From contig CM038719.1 of assembly GCA_021613375.1 (NCBI GenBank), positions 40,936,120 through 41,000,119 of the forward strand: 64,000 nt of DNA. Reading direction: 5' to 3'. Source of the DNA: Megaleporinus macrocephalus. Its lineage: Eukaryota; Chordata; Actinopteri; Characiformes; Anostomidae. This document shows positions 31,326 through 42,626 of this stretch, piece after piece. Below the pieces are notes generated by a model. That model did not search any database, had not been told where the DNA came from, and worked only from the letters and a program-made list of their open reading frames with translations. A program made the translations under genes and the position numbers. The stretch's first letter is position 1; each line of letters begins with the position of its first letter.

Positions 31326-31504
31326 GAGTTCTAGTCAAGTCCCCAGATGTAAAATGATTTCAGTATTTAATACAACTGATGCAGTTAAATAGTAAAATAT
31401 AAAACTAACATTAATATAACATTAACATTATTAAAGTTTCTATTATAACAAAAATAACTTGCAAATGAAATTAGATCATTTCAAGCAGTTCTAATCACTA
31501 ATCA

Positions 31505-32457
31505 CTTCATTACCAGTCCATCACCAGTCCATTACCAGTCCAATCACCTCATAACCAGTCCATTACCAGTCCAATCACCTCATTACCAGTCCATTACCAG
31601 TTCAATCACCTCATTACCAGTCCAATCACCTCATTACCAGTCCATTACCAGTCCAATCACCTCATTACCAGTCCAGTCACCTCATTACCAGTCCATTACC
31701 AGTCCAATCACCTCATTGCCAGTCCAGTCACCTCATTACCAGTCCATTACCGGTCCATTACCAGTCCAATCACCTCATTACCAGTCCATTACCAGTCCAA
31801 TCACCTCATTACCAGTCCAGTCACCTCATTACCAGTCCATCACCAGTCCATTACCAGTCCAATCACCTCATTACCAGTCCATTACCAGTCCATTACCAGT
31901 CCAATCACCTCATTACCAGTCCATTACCAGTCCAATCACCTCATTACCAGTCCAATCACCTCATTACCAGTCCATTACCAGTCCAATCACCTCATTACCA
32001 GTCCAATCACCTCATTACCAGTCCATTACCAGTCCAATCACCTCATTACCAGTCCATTACCAGTCCAATCACCTCATTACCAGTCCATTACCAGTCTAAT
32101 CACCTCATTACCAGCCCATTACCAGTCTAATCACCTCATTACCAGTCCATTACCAGTCTAATCACCTCATTACCAGCCCATTACCAGTCTAATCACCTCA
32201 TTACCAGCCCATTACCAGTCTAATCACCTCATTACCAGCCCATTACCAGTCTAATCACCTCATTACCAGTCCATTACCAGTCTAATCACCTCATTACCAG
32301 TCCATTACCAGTCTAATCACCTCATTACCAGTCTAATCACCTCATTACCAGCCCATTACCAGTCTAATCACCTCATTACCAGTCCATTACCAGTCTAATC
32401 ACCTCATTACCAGTCCATTACCAGTCTAATCACCTCATTACCAGCCCATTACCAGTT
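31505..32457. repeat. 31/20-bp ATTACCAGTCCAATCACCTC minisatellite
   Basis: Mixture of an 11-bp unit (CATTACCAGTC) and a 20-bp unit (CAATCACCTCATTACCAGTC). A CAATCACC to TAATCACC change and AGCCC variant mark the right third, showing directional spread. Confidence 0.95.
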
Positions 32458-32879
32458 AAAATGTGAGGCAGTGGGTCTGGAAGGCCGAAGCTGAGAAGCA
32501 CTGCACTGTATGGAAGTATTAGTCCTCATTACACCTACAGGAATTTCAATAATCACATTCTAAACCATAACCATTAATATCTGGACGGGTCTTTCAGTTC
32601 TAACAGCATGTGTGACTCTGCAGTAGCTCTGCATGGACTGATCAGTGTTTGTACTGTTCTGCTCTACTGGATCACTTCCTGTCTGAGACGCTGAGCTTCC
32701 TAAACTCTTTAATGTTTCAGTGAAGTTCTCAGTGGACGGTGGAAGATCTAGGAGGAGGAGCAGAGCGAGAGAGCTTCCTCCACACTAGCTGTTGTTTATC
32801 ATTATGTCGCTAAGTTTGCTAGCTCGTTAGCCAGCCAGCTAGCTAACTGCTCTATGTGAGCTATACTTTATGTTGCTAA

Positions 32880-33300
32880 CTGATTTATTTACAGCAGAAC
32901 CCACAGCTACTGTAATGTTTGTGCAAAGTTCTACCTTAAAGCTTTGAAACTGCGTTATTTGGTGCAACCAGTTCAATTCTAGTGGCTCGTAAACGTAAAC
33001 ATAGGGGCAGTTTATGTAAGCAAAGATGGAATTAAGCTTCAGCTGGTGCCACAAAAAACTAGTTAGGGGGAAGCTCTTTTTCTTTGGAACGGTGAACTTC
33101 CCTCTAGACCTGCAGTGGAACATCCAGCATCCAGAAACTACCAGCGTAGAAACTGAAGGTGATATTTTGTCTGTTGGCCAATGAAAAAAAAAATTCCATT
33201 TTGGTAAATTTGTATTTTTTGACATTTCAACACGAAACCCGCTGCCGTTAACATTGTGTAAGGCTTTCATGATGGATGGACCAATAAAAATGCTTCAAAA
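32880..33300. repeat. dispersed repeat, copy 1 (empty site for the piggyBac-type element)
   Basis: Contains TGCAAAGTTCTACCTTAAAG, CACAAAAAACTAGTTAGGGG and CTACCAGCGTAGAAACTGAA. Copy 2 is split around 33761-34589. Confidence 0.8.
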
Positions 33301-33514
33301 TAACTGCAGAACTTCACTTGTTGCTCGGTTACGAATAAACTGAGCAGTGCGGCTTAGCTCCCTAGCATTACAGCTCAAATTAATACAAAGCGATCCCATC
33401 ATATGATTCAGATTTCCTTATTTATCATGTTAAAATAGGGTGGTTCAAGTATTAAAGCTCAAGTCCGATTCCAAGTCATTAGTGTAGTGACTCGAGTTGG
33501 ACTCAAGTCCAAGT

Positions 33515-33628
33515 CACTTAGGCCAAGCCACCTAGGGTTAGCAAGTTTGGAGAACTCAGTCCCAAGTACTGTAGGCTGTGCGGTTGCAGTAGATACTATT
33601 GGTTGAACAAGTTTAGGAGGCTGATGTT
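33515..33628 (-). pseudogene. fragment of the TLR1-type coding sequence
   Basis: This stretch matches 27745-27896 of the TLR gene closely, in the same orientation: GGCCAAGCCACCTA, then GGAGAACTCAGTCCCAAGT, then TTGCAGTAG and GGTTG-ACAAGTTT. The copy has lost 37 bp between two CCAAGT direct repeats and carries substitutions. Both ends stop abruptly with no other TLR sequence around, so it is a captured or duplicated piece, not an exon. It sits between two copies of a dispersed repeat. Confidence 0.8.
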
Positions 33629-33704
33629 GGGGTGTAATCATTCCTGCGAACCAGAACCTGTTTTTGGGTTTCTTGCCAGTTTTCCCAACAATCAAATCTA
33701 CCAG

Positions 33705-34900
33705 CCATTTAACTCAATTATTTACAGCTACTGTAGGGTTTGTGCAAAGTTCTACCTTAACCCTTTCATGCATGGTGTCCATGCTTGTGGACAGTTAATA
33801 ATAGTACACTTTAAAGCATATGAAATTAATTTCACTCTCCAAATAACTAGACTTAGTCATAAGTCTCACTGCTCCAGTGTAACAAAATTCTATTGTACTC
33901 TTGATTGCTGAGGCTTAGAATCTAGCATGGCTGAGAATACTAGAAATGCAGAAAATGTCTCTGGTATATCTTTACCATGTTATAGTTTTTCATATGTTGT
34001 GTAGATGTATAAAAGTAATACATTTATATACATTTATAGTTGTGTGACATCTGTGTCCAATATGTGTTTTGAGGGATTTCACAGAAAGAAGTAAGAGTAC
34101 TGTAACAAACATGTCTTGTTACCGCCGGCCGCCTCTATCTATCACAGGATTTACAGGAAAATTCCAGCCTGAACAGATTTATTAAAGTTTCTATTAATTG
34201 TGCTTTAATTTATTTAATGAAAAGAGGAGGAAACCTCACAAATTTTCTAATATTTAGCATTTTTATTTAAAAGTTACAAAAAAGAAGCTTCAAAGTTCAG
34301 CATTGTTTGTATAAAATGTTAGTTTTATAATATAATTTATTTAAAACTTCATAAAAGATTTGAGGAAAGATATAAGCATTTTTGGAAACACTTTAAATGT
34401 TTTTAAGATCGTATTCGTTTTTTCACTTCGCTAATGCATGGTGTCCACATATGTGGACAGTTCAGTAACCTTTTAATAAAACTGATTTTTATGTCAAATG
34501 AAATTCCATTTTTTATGCATATCTGAGTAAGAAAAAGCTTTTTTTTAAAAAATGTGAATAAATTTTTTAAAAATTTGTGCATGAAAGGGTTAAAGCCACA
34601 TTGAAACTGTGTTCTTTGGTGCAACCGGTTCAATTCTAGTGGCTCGTAAACTTGGAATGGAATTAAGCTTCAGCCGGTGCCACAAAAAACTAGTTAGGGG
34701 GAAGCTCTTTTTCTTTGAAACGGTGAACTTCCCTCTAGACCTGCAGTGGAACATCCAGCATCCAGAAACTACCAGCGTAGAAACTGAAGGTGATATTTTG
34801 TCTGTTGGCTAATTTTAAAAAATGTATTTCCATTTTGGTACATTTTTATTTTTCAACCTAATTTCATGATGGATGGACCAATAAAAATGCTTCGAAATAA
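33705..34900. repeat. dispersed repeat, copy 2 (interrupted)
   Basis: Left piece 33705-33760 and right piece 34590-34900 match copy 1 at 32880-33300; the middle is the piggyBac-type insertion. Confidence 0.8.
33761..34589. mobile_element. piggyBac-type non-autonomous transposon (829 bp)
   Basis: Ends CCCTTTCATGCA and TGCATGAAAGGG are perfect inverted repeats, directly flanked by TTAA at 33757-33760 and 34590-34593. Two internal hairpins, GTCCATGCTTGTGGAC near the left end and GTCCACATATGTGGAC near 34440, lie in direct order. No transposase. TTAA and CCC ends are the piggyBac signature. Confidence 0.9.
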
Positions 34901-35053
34901 CTTGGAAAAATTCTGGTTCCATTTACTTACATTAAAAGTAAATGAAGATTTTGGTCTCGACTGTAAAGTTGCTGTATTGGAGATTTTTGTTTTTCTTTGG
35001 GCAGTGATGATATTAGTCACACAATAAACATAATACATAACAATTGTTCTTAA

Positions 35054-36222
35054 AGGGAACCCCGGCTGGTAACACATGTAAGCCTTAATATGATGTAATG
35101 ACTCTAAATTATTAGGACAGGTTGTGAAAAATCACTAAAAGTATCAGATTTATTAGATTTTGTGTAAAATCCGCTGCACGTGGGTCTCCATTGTTGGATC
35201 TACTGACGTGATCAGCGGGTAGTGACGTCAAATGGTTGCAGTAACCGGACGTCACGCTTGAGCACAGCTAGCTACTAAACATGCTACTGTTCAGTCTTTA
35301 CAGTTTGAGCTAGAACTCAACATTTCTGACATCAGCGGTGACATCACACACCACGTTAGTGTAAATGGTGAACAGAGAGGGTGGAGGAGAGAGTGACACA
35401 GTGCTGGAGTTGTTGTGAAGCTGTGTGTTGGTGTTGACGGAGAAGGAGAGTGTCTGTTAAAGGAGCTCCGCTTTCTAGCAGGAAACATTCACACTCAGTA
35501 AACAGCTCGATACACTGAACGGGAGTGTCTCTGAGCTTCACACTCCTTTATTAGTGAGGTGGTATGTTCACTACTAAGACTGGACGTTCACCTTCAGGAT
35601 CCTCAAACGAGGAGAAGCAGCTGACGCTAACGCTAAACGTTCTCAGGAGAGAGTCCAGCGCATGTTCACGTTCACGGTTCTTCTCGCGGTTCTCCATAAT
35701 CTGGAGCTTCTGGACTTCCTGTGTGGAGAAACTGTAGCACTGCATTGTGTTTTAGTCTCCGCTTAAAACCAACAGCCTCCGTCAAGTCTCTCACCAGTGG
35801 TGGTCTACTGAACCACTCAAACTCATCCAGACTGAAGTGAGGAGAGCAGAGCCGGGGTCTTTGGGTAGCTGTGTTGGTCCACACGCTGCTTCACTAACTA
35901 TTCTCCTTGTTTATGTTTGTGAAGCTGTTTAGACTAATATCAGTCTTCACACTGCCTTTCACTGAAACTACATCAACAACACAATGTACATGGTTTTCTT
36001 TAAGCTAGGTTAGTAACTAACATTCACTCCTTCACACCACAGTCCAGTTCAGACCTGAAACCATCTGACCTCATCTACCCAGCAGGCATTGTTAAATATT
36101 TAGAATAAAAGAGTTAATTTATTAATAAATCTGATACTTTAGTGATTTTTTACAACACATTTTAATAATTTAGAGTCTTTACACCATATTAAGGCTTACA
36201 AGTGTTACTGGGGTTCTTTTTA
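35054..36222. mobile_element. TTAA-type DNA transposon, copy B
   Basis: Left end TTAAAGGGAACCCCGGCTGG then TAACACATGTAAGCC; right end GGCTTACAAGTGTTACTGGG then GTTCTTTTTAA. TTAA lies at both edges. Very similar to copy A (17391-18572). Confidence 0.85.
35603..35884 (-). pseudogene. decayed THAP-like frame inside transposon copy B
   Basis: From 35884 the minus strand reads [20 protein letters not shown], then EFEWF and KRRLKHNAV, followed by the same one-base shift as in copy A. Slightly closer to the THAP consensus (RLCSxHF-xxDEF) than copy A. Confidence 0.45.
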
Positions 36223-37074
36223 ACTACATAAATACTAAGTAATGAATATTTCTCACAGCTTATACTGACATGCAGACAAACCATACCTCTTTGTTTTGTT
36301 GGTTTGGTTGGAAATTTTTTAAATCTCTTTTTCAGTTTTGAGCACCAATGTCTAAATATTAACATTACAAAACTAAGCACAGTGAGATCCCAGGTAAGAT
36401 TTGCTTGTTATGAAACATTAAAACCTATTTTTTACAAACACGTAAGTCATCTGGTTTCAATCCAATTATTCAAATTTCATTTCCTTAAAGCAGATTATAA
36501 TTCTACATACCTGTGTACTGAAGAATCCCGCCTTTGCCTGTAATAATGAAAGTATCAGTTTACAGAGTGTTTGAGCTGAGGCTGAGCGGCGCATCTCTCT
36601 GAACGCTCGACCACATGACGTTTTATTGCAGCAGAAACTGTGAATGTAAGAGAGAGTGGTTTAAATAATGAAGCTTCACTTCTGCTTTTTTTTGCCATGA
36701 CACTTCTTCTAAACAGAGCTGCTTCCTGCTCCTCACCAGGCAGGCATGTCATCGGTTTCACTTGGTGAAGAAATTAGATTTTGGATCTCAGTTCTGAGGC
36801 CATATTTCAGGTCAACTTGGTAGATACAGTTTCCAGACACGCTATGTCGTAACTTCAGGCTACAGCCTATAGATAACAGCAGTGCGGTCATCATCCTACA
36901 TACTCTAATACTTCTACCCTGTGATGAAGCCAAACAATGTATGGTACACATAGATTACCTCAACTCAACCAACCCCACAACAGCCCTCACTATAAAGCAA
37001 GAGTCCAGCCAACCAGTGGGTCTGATTTGTGAAGAGAATGGAATTAGGTTCAAAACGAGACCTTTATTTAAATA
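36223..37074. other. intergenic, no gene seen
   Basis: AT-rich sequence. Short open frames at 36189-36951 have no recognisable family. Confidence 0.45.
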
Positions 37075-39145
37075 AAGGTCTGTACTGAGTCTCTATTGAT
37101 TCTGTACTTAGTCTCTACTGAGTCTGTACTTAGTCTCTACTGAGTCTGTACTGAGTCTCTATTGATTCTGTACTTAGTCTCTATTGATTCTGTACTTAGT
37201 CTCTACTGAGTCTGTACTGAGTCTCTATTGATTCTGTACTTAGTCTCTATTGAGTCCGTACTGAGTCTCCACTGAGTCTGTACTGAGTCTATTGAGTCCG
37301 TACTTAGTCTCTACTGAGTCTGTACTGAGTCTCTATTGATTCTGTACTTAGTCTCTATTGAGTCTGTACTTAGTCTCTACTGAGTCTGTACTGAGTCTCT
37401 ATTGATTCTGTACTTAGTCTCTATTGATTCTGTACTTAGTCTCTACTGAGTCTGTACTGAGTCTCTATTGATTCTGTACTTAGTCTCTATTGAGTCCGTA
37501 CTGAGTCTCCACTGAGTCTGTACTGAGTCTATTGAGTCCGTACTTAGTCTCTACTGAGTCTGTACTGAGTCTCTATTGATTCTGTACTTAGTCTCTATTG
37601 AGTCCGTACTGAGTCTCCACTGAGTCTGTACTGAGTCTATTGAGTCCGTACTTAGTCTCTATTGATTCTGTACTGAGTCTCTATTAAGTCTGTACTTAGT
37701 CTCTATTGATTCTGTACTTAGTCTCTATTGAGTCCGTACTGAGTCTCCACTGAGTCTGTACTGAGTCTATTGAGTCCGTACTTAGTCTCTACTGAGTCTG
37801 TACTGAGTCTCTATTAAGTCTGTACTTAGTCTCCATTGAGTCTGTACTTAGTCTCCACTGAGTCTCTATTGAGTCTGTACTGAGTCTGTACTGAGTCTCT
37901 ACTTAGTCTGTACTGAGTCTGTACTTAGTCTGTACTGAGTCTCTACTCAGTCTCTATTGAGTCTGTACTGAGTCTCTATTGAGTCCGTACTTAGTCTCTA
38001 TTGAGTCTGTACTGAGTCTGTACTGAGTCTCTACTGAGTCTACTGAGTCTGTACTTAGTCTCTACTGAGTCTGTACTGAGTCTCTATTGAGTCTGTACTG
38101 AGTCTCTACTTAGTCTGTACTGAGTTTCTATTAAGTCTGTACTGAGTCTGTACTGAGTCTCTACTTAGTCTCTACTGAGTCTCTATTGAGTCTGTACTTA
38201 GTCTTCACTGAGTCTCTACTGGGTCTCTACTGACTCTCCACTGAGTCTCTACTCAGTTTCTATTGAGTCTGTACTTAGTCTCTACTGAGTCTGTACTGAG
38301 TTTCTATTGAGTCTGTACTGAGTCTCCTCTGAGTCTACTGAGTCTGTACTGAGTCTGTACTGAGTCTCTACTTAGTCTCCACTGAGTCTGTACTTAGTCT
38401 GTACTGAGTCTGTACTGAGTCTCTATTGAGTCTGTACTTAGTCTGTACTGGGTCTGTACTGAGTCTCTACTGAGTCTCTACTGAGTCTGTACTGAGTCTC
38501 CACTGAGTCTCCACTGAGTCTGTACTGAGTCTCTATTGAGTGTATACTGAGTCTGTACTGAGTCTCTACTGAGTCTGTACTGAGTTTCTATTGAGTCTGT
38601 ACTGAGTCTCCTCTGAGTCTGTACTGAGTTTCTATTGAGTCTGTACTGAGTCTCCTCTGAGTCTACTGAGTCTGTACTGAGTCTGTACTGAGTCTCTACT
38701 TAGTCTCCACTGAGTCTGTACTTAGTCTGTACTGAGTCTGTACTGAGTCTCTATTGAGTCTGTACTTAGTCTGTACTGGGTCTGTACTGAGTCTCTACTG
38801 AGTCTCTACTGAGTCTCTACTGAGTCTGTACTGAGTCTCCACTGAGTCTCCACTGAGTCTGTACTGAGTCTCTATTGAGTGTATACTGAGTCTGTACTGA
38901 GTCTGTACTGAGTCTCTACTGAGTCTCTACTGAGTCTCCACTGAGTCTGTACTGAGTCTCTATTGAGTCCGTACTGAGTGTATACTGAGTCTCTATTGAG
39001 TCTGTACTTAGTCTGTACTGGGTCTGTACTGAGTCTCTACTGAGTCTCTACTGAGTCTCTACTGAGTCTCTATTGAGTCCCTACTTAGTCTCTATTGAGT
39101 CTGTACTGAGTGTATACTGAGTCTCTACTGAGTCTGTACTGACAT
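37075..39145 (-). repeat. 11-bp minisatellite, array 3 (reverse orientation)
   Basis: About 190 units of GAGTCTGTACT, GAGTCTCTACT and GAGTCTCTATT, the reverse complement of arrays 1 and 2. Long higher-order blocks (around 150-200 bp) are visible, e.g. repeated GAGTCTATTGAGTCCGTACT. Confidence 0.95.
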
Positions 39146-40180
39146 GAGCCGGCCCATCGGAAATCCTCCAGAATCTCCCGATTAGCCACTCCGGGCCTGG
39201 ATTTGTGGCACTGTGATTAAAGTGAACATCATCTGTAAGGCCTACAGACACGCTGCTAATAATTAATTAACTAACTAATTAACACATTTACTCATTAAGA
39301 CCTGACCCAGTTCTACCTCTTCGTCTACCTGTGTCTGTGTGCGTCAGAGGACCCACTGCATTGAAAGACCTAGCGGAAAAACTGGGTCACCTACTGTTTG
39401 ATCACCTAATTTAATAGTAACCGCGGATATAAATGTCTATCATTTCTTTCTTCGAGCTGAAAGGCCGGCAAATACACACAATCACGCAAACACAGAGTCC
39501 AGTCCAGCTGCGAGTGGAAGAGGCCTGTGCACCCATTGAATTGTCATCTTTCAGCAGGACGGTTTCTATGTAAAGGACGACGACAACATGAACCCTTTGT
39601 TTTCCTGTCAGATCCTTGGATACTGCAAACCCTCCTCTGAATACGTGCTCAGCAGCCTCAGCAGATCACCAGCGCTCACTTGTGAACTAAGACCACGCCA
39701 CATGGATGAGTGTGTCACCTACTTTCCTCTAAACGACTTTGTCTATGTTCTACTGTCCCCAGGCTGATCTAATCAAGCCCTGCCCCTGATGCCTGGCTGC
39801 CACCGTTACATCCGCTGTTCAATAAGGCCCTCCTCACCTCGGCCTGCGAAATCCGATCAGCTCTGCTTTTATTGGATCACGATGGTTGACTCCATGCCGC
39901 GTGGCACGTTTTATGAATTTGTTTTGTTGTTCACTCCAGGAAACGCTCGGTACACCAGCCAGCGGCCCAACTGCCACAGGATATTGCGGACAACTGGAAG
40001 AAGGGAATCTAATTCAGGATGTGTTCTCTGGCCTTGTATCTGCTGTATCTGTTGTTTTATCTATTCGTTTGCTGAGACCTTGATCAGGAACAGTCAAAGC
40101 AGGGCCACAGCCGCCGCAGGATTAGCTCACCGTCAGGGTGCACGGGAAGAGGAGCTCTGTTTTAAATGCAGTTACATAAT
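39146..40180. other. 1-kb unique island between two minisatellites upstream of klb
   Basis: No tandem repeat or transposon end seen; balanced composition. Includes the AT-rich homeobox-like cluster AATTAATTAACTAACTAATT near 39260. A candidate cis-regulatory region by position only. Open frames at 39789-40187 have no family signature. Confidence 0.35.
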
Positions 40181-40181
40181 G

Positions 40182-40188
40182 ATGTAGA

Positions 40189-40227
<39 letters not shown>

Positions 40228-40229
40228 AT
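40182..40229. repeat. AATA tetranucleotide microsatellite
   Basis: About 11 copies of AAAT. Confidence 0.95.
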
Positions 40230-40439
40230 GTTGGATACATTTTTTTAATCACTTGCTGTCTGATTGTTGAGGTTGACGCTAATAGCCAGGGTGCATTTCT
40301 GGGGCTGAACATGCCAACAGACCCCCAAAACCAACCACAGTCACAGACCCTATAAACCTCATTGCTAATTTCCTATATTCAGACAGCATTGTGGGTTAAA
40401 AATTATTTCAGCTTCGTTTGTTAACATGCTCGGGTCTTT

Positions 40440-41300
40440 ACTAAATCTCCACTGAGTCTGTACTGGATCTCAGTATTTTGAGTCTCTAATGAGTCTCCAC
40501 TGAGTCTCCACTAAGTCTTCACTGAGCCTCAACTGAGTCTTCACTGAGTCTCCTCTGTACTCAGTATCTACTGAGTCTCTACTTAGTCTGTACTGAATCT
40601 CCACTGAGTCTCTACTAAGTCTTTTAAGTGTCTGTTGAGCCTCCACTGAGTCTCTACTGAGTCTTTTGAGTCTCTGCTGAGTCTCTACTGAGTCTTTTGA
40701 GTCTCTGCTGAGCCTCCACTGAGTCTCTGCTGAGCTTCCACTGAGTCTCCACTGAGTCTCCACTGAGCCTTCACTGAGTCTCTGCTGAGCTTCCACTGAG
40801 TCTCCACTGAGCCTCTACTGAGTCTCTACTGAGTCTCTACTGAGCCTCCACTGAGTTTCCACTGAGTCTCCATTGAGTCTCTACTGAGCCTCCACTGAGT
40901 CTCCACTGAGTCTCCACTGAGTCTGTACTGAGTCTTTTGAGTCTCTGCTGAGCCTCCACTGAGTCTCTATTGAGTCTTTTGAGTCTCTACTGAGTCTCTA
41001 CTGAACCTCCACTGAGTCTGTACTTAGCCTCTACTAAGTCTGTACTTAGTCTCTACTGAGTCTCCACTGAGTCTCTACTGAGTATTGTGAGTTTCTACTG
41101 AGTCTCTACGGAGTCTCTACTGAGTATTGTGAGTTTCTACTGAGTCTCTACGGAGTCTCTACTGAGTTATTTTGAGTTTCTGCTAAGTCTCTACTGAGTA
41201 TTGTGAGTTTCTACTGAGTCTCTACTGAGTCTCTACTGAGTATTTTGAGTGTCTACTGAGTATTTTGAGTCTATGCTGAGTCTCCACTGACCCTTTACAG
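40440..41300 (-). repeat. 11-bp minisatellite, array 4 (reverse orientation)
   Basis: About 75 units of CTGAGTCTCTA / CTGAGTCTCCA, same family and orientation as array 3, with TTTTGAGTCTCTGCTGAG variants. Ends about 550 bp before the klb ATG. Confidence 0.95.
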
Positions 41301-41609
41301 ACGTGTGTACTTGATGTCTGTTTTGTTCGTTAATAGAAACTGATGATGATGTAACTACAATTTATGAGGGCTAAACAATTACTCAGATCTTTAAACAATA
41401 ACTAGCTCTCAGTCCGTCACCCTCTCAGAGAGATGGGAGGGGGAGGAGAGAGAGAGAGCGAGAGAGAGAGAGAGAGAGAGGGAGGAAGAGAGGGATTGAT
41501 AGCTGCGAATGAGGATTAGAGTTAATCATTGATCAGAGGTCCTCCTTCCTGACATCAGCGAGCTTTTGAGTAGTTACATGTGTTTGTGTGTGTGTGAGTG
41601 TGTGTGAGT

Positions 41610-41657
<48 letters not shown>

Positions 41658-41855
41658 GAGTAACACAGGGAGTCATAGGGCAGTGCAGGCAGGTAAAGCA
41701 GTCAGATGTCTTCTGTTCCTCTTGGATCCGTGTGCCTTGCGTTTTTCCGTTTTCCTGCCTGTAGTGGTTCAGGATGAGTCCCGGATCCGACCCCTCTGCT
41801 CTCCCGACTCTGAGCCTGATGTGACTGGATCGATTTCCCAGCGACCATCATTAAG
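41300..41855 (+). promoter_or_regulatory. klb: klb proximal 5' region with two GA microsatellites
   Basis: This non-minisatellite stretch lies between the last 11-bp array and the klb ATG. It contains GA tracts at about 41444-41481 and 41609-41655 and no recognisable TATA box. The 5'UTR and promoter must lie here or in exons farther upstream. Confidence 0.4.
41521..41533 (+). promoter_or_regulatory. HNF1-like site upstream of klb
   Basis: GTTAATCATTGAT matches the HNF1 consensus GTTAATNATTAAC at 10 of 12 defined positions, 323 bp before the klb start codon. KLB is known as a liver-expressed gene and HNF1 factors drive liver promoters, so the site is plausible. No transcription start is visible, so it may lie in promoter or 5'UTR. 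Confidence 0.3.
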
Positions 41856-42626
41856 ATGACCCATGTCCTCTCACCTCCCTGGATCCTCTCCCTCCTTCTC
41901 CTGGCAACATGGGACAGCGCGGAGTGCGGGTCCGGAGCCGGGAAGAGCCTCTGGCAGCGGCCGCTCAACCGCAGCACCTTCCTGACGGGGACGTTCCCTG
42001 AGGGCTTCCTCTGGGGCGTCGGGACCTCGGCGTTCCAGACAGAAGGCTCCTGGGATCGGGATGGGAAAGGAGCATCTGTATGGGACCACTTCACTCACAA
42101 CCTCTATAGAACGGGAAAAAGCTTTGGCATGGCAACAGCAGACACGGCAACGGCGGCCACGGCAACAGCGGACACGGCCAGCGACAGTTATGCCCTCTGG
42201 GAGCAGGACGTGGAGTCGGTCCGATACCTCGGGGTGAAGTTTTACGCCTTCTCTCTCTCCTGGCCGCGACTGTTCCCAGACGGCAATGCCACAGGACCAC
42301 CCAACCCGAAAGCGGTGGAGCACTATCGCCACCTGATCTGGAGGTTGAGGGCTCTGGGCTTGGAGCCCGTGGTGACCCTGTTTCACTGGGATTTGCCCCA
42401 AAGCCTGCAGGAGCGTCTGGGCGGCTGGAGGAACCCGGAGATGGTGCGGATCTTCGGCGAGTACGCCGCGTTCTGCTTCGCCACGTTCGGCCGGGACGTC
42501 CGCTATTGGATCACGATGCATAACCCACTCCTGCTCGCGCTTCTGGGGTACGGCACGGGGGCTCACGCTCCAGGGGTGAGCGGCGACCCCGCTGACCCAT
42601 TCATCGCGGCGCACAACCTCATCAGG
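41856..42626 (+). CDS. klb: klb exon 1: signal peptide and first half of KL1
   Basis: ATG at 41856 opens MTHVLSPPWILSLLLLATWD, a signal peptide. The exon holds FPEGFLWGVGTSAFQTEG and YWITMHNP and ends HNLIR before donor GTGAGT at 42627. The start is chosen because it directly precedes the hydrophobic leader. Residues 93-110 come from a degenerate ACGGCAACAG-type repeat (42129-42182), where human KLB has a Ser/Asn-rich loop. Confidence 0.93.

Noticed and set aside
37075..39145. AP-1 site array (TGAGTCT)
   Set aside because: AP-1 needs TGAGTCA or TGACTCA; the array has T at the last base nearly throughout, so strong binding is unlikely.
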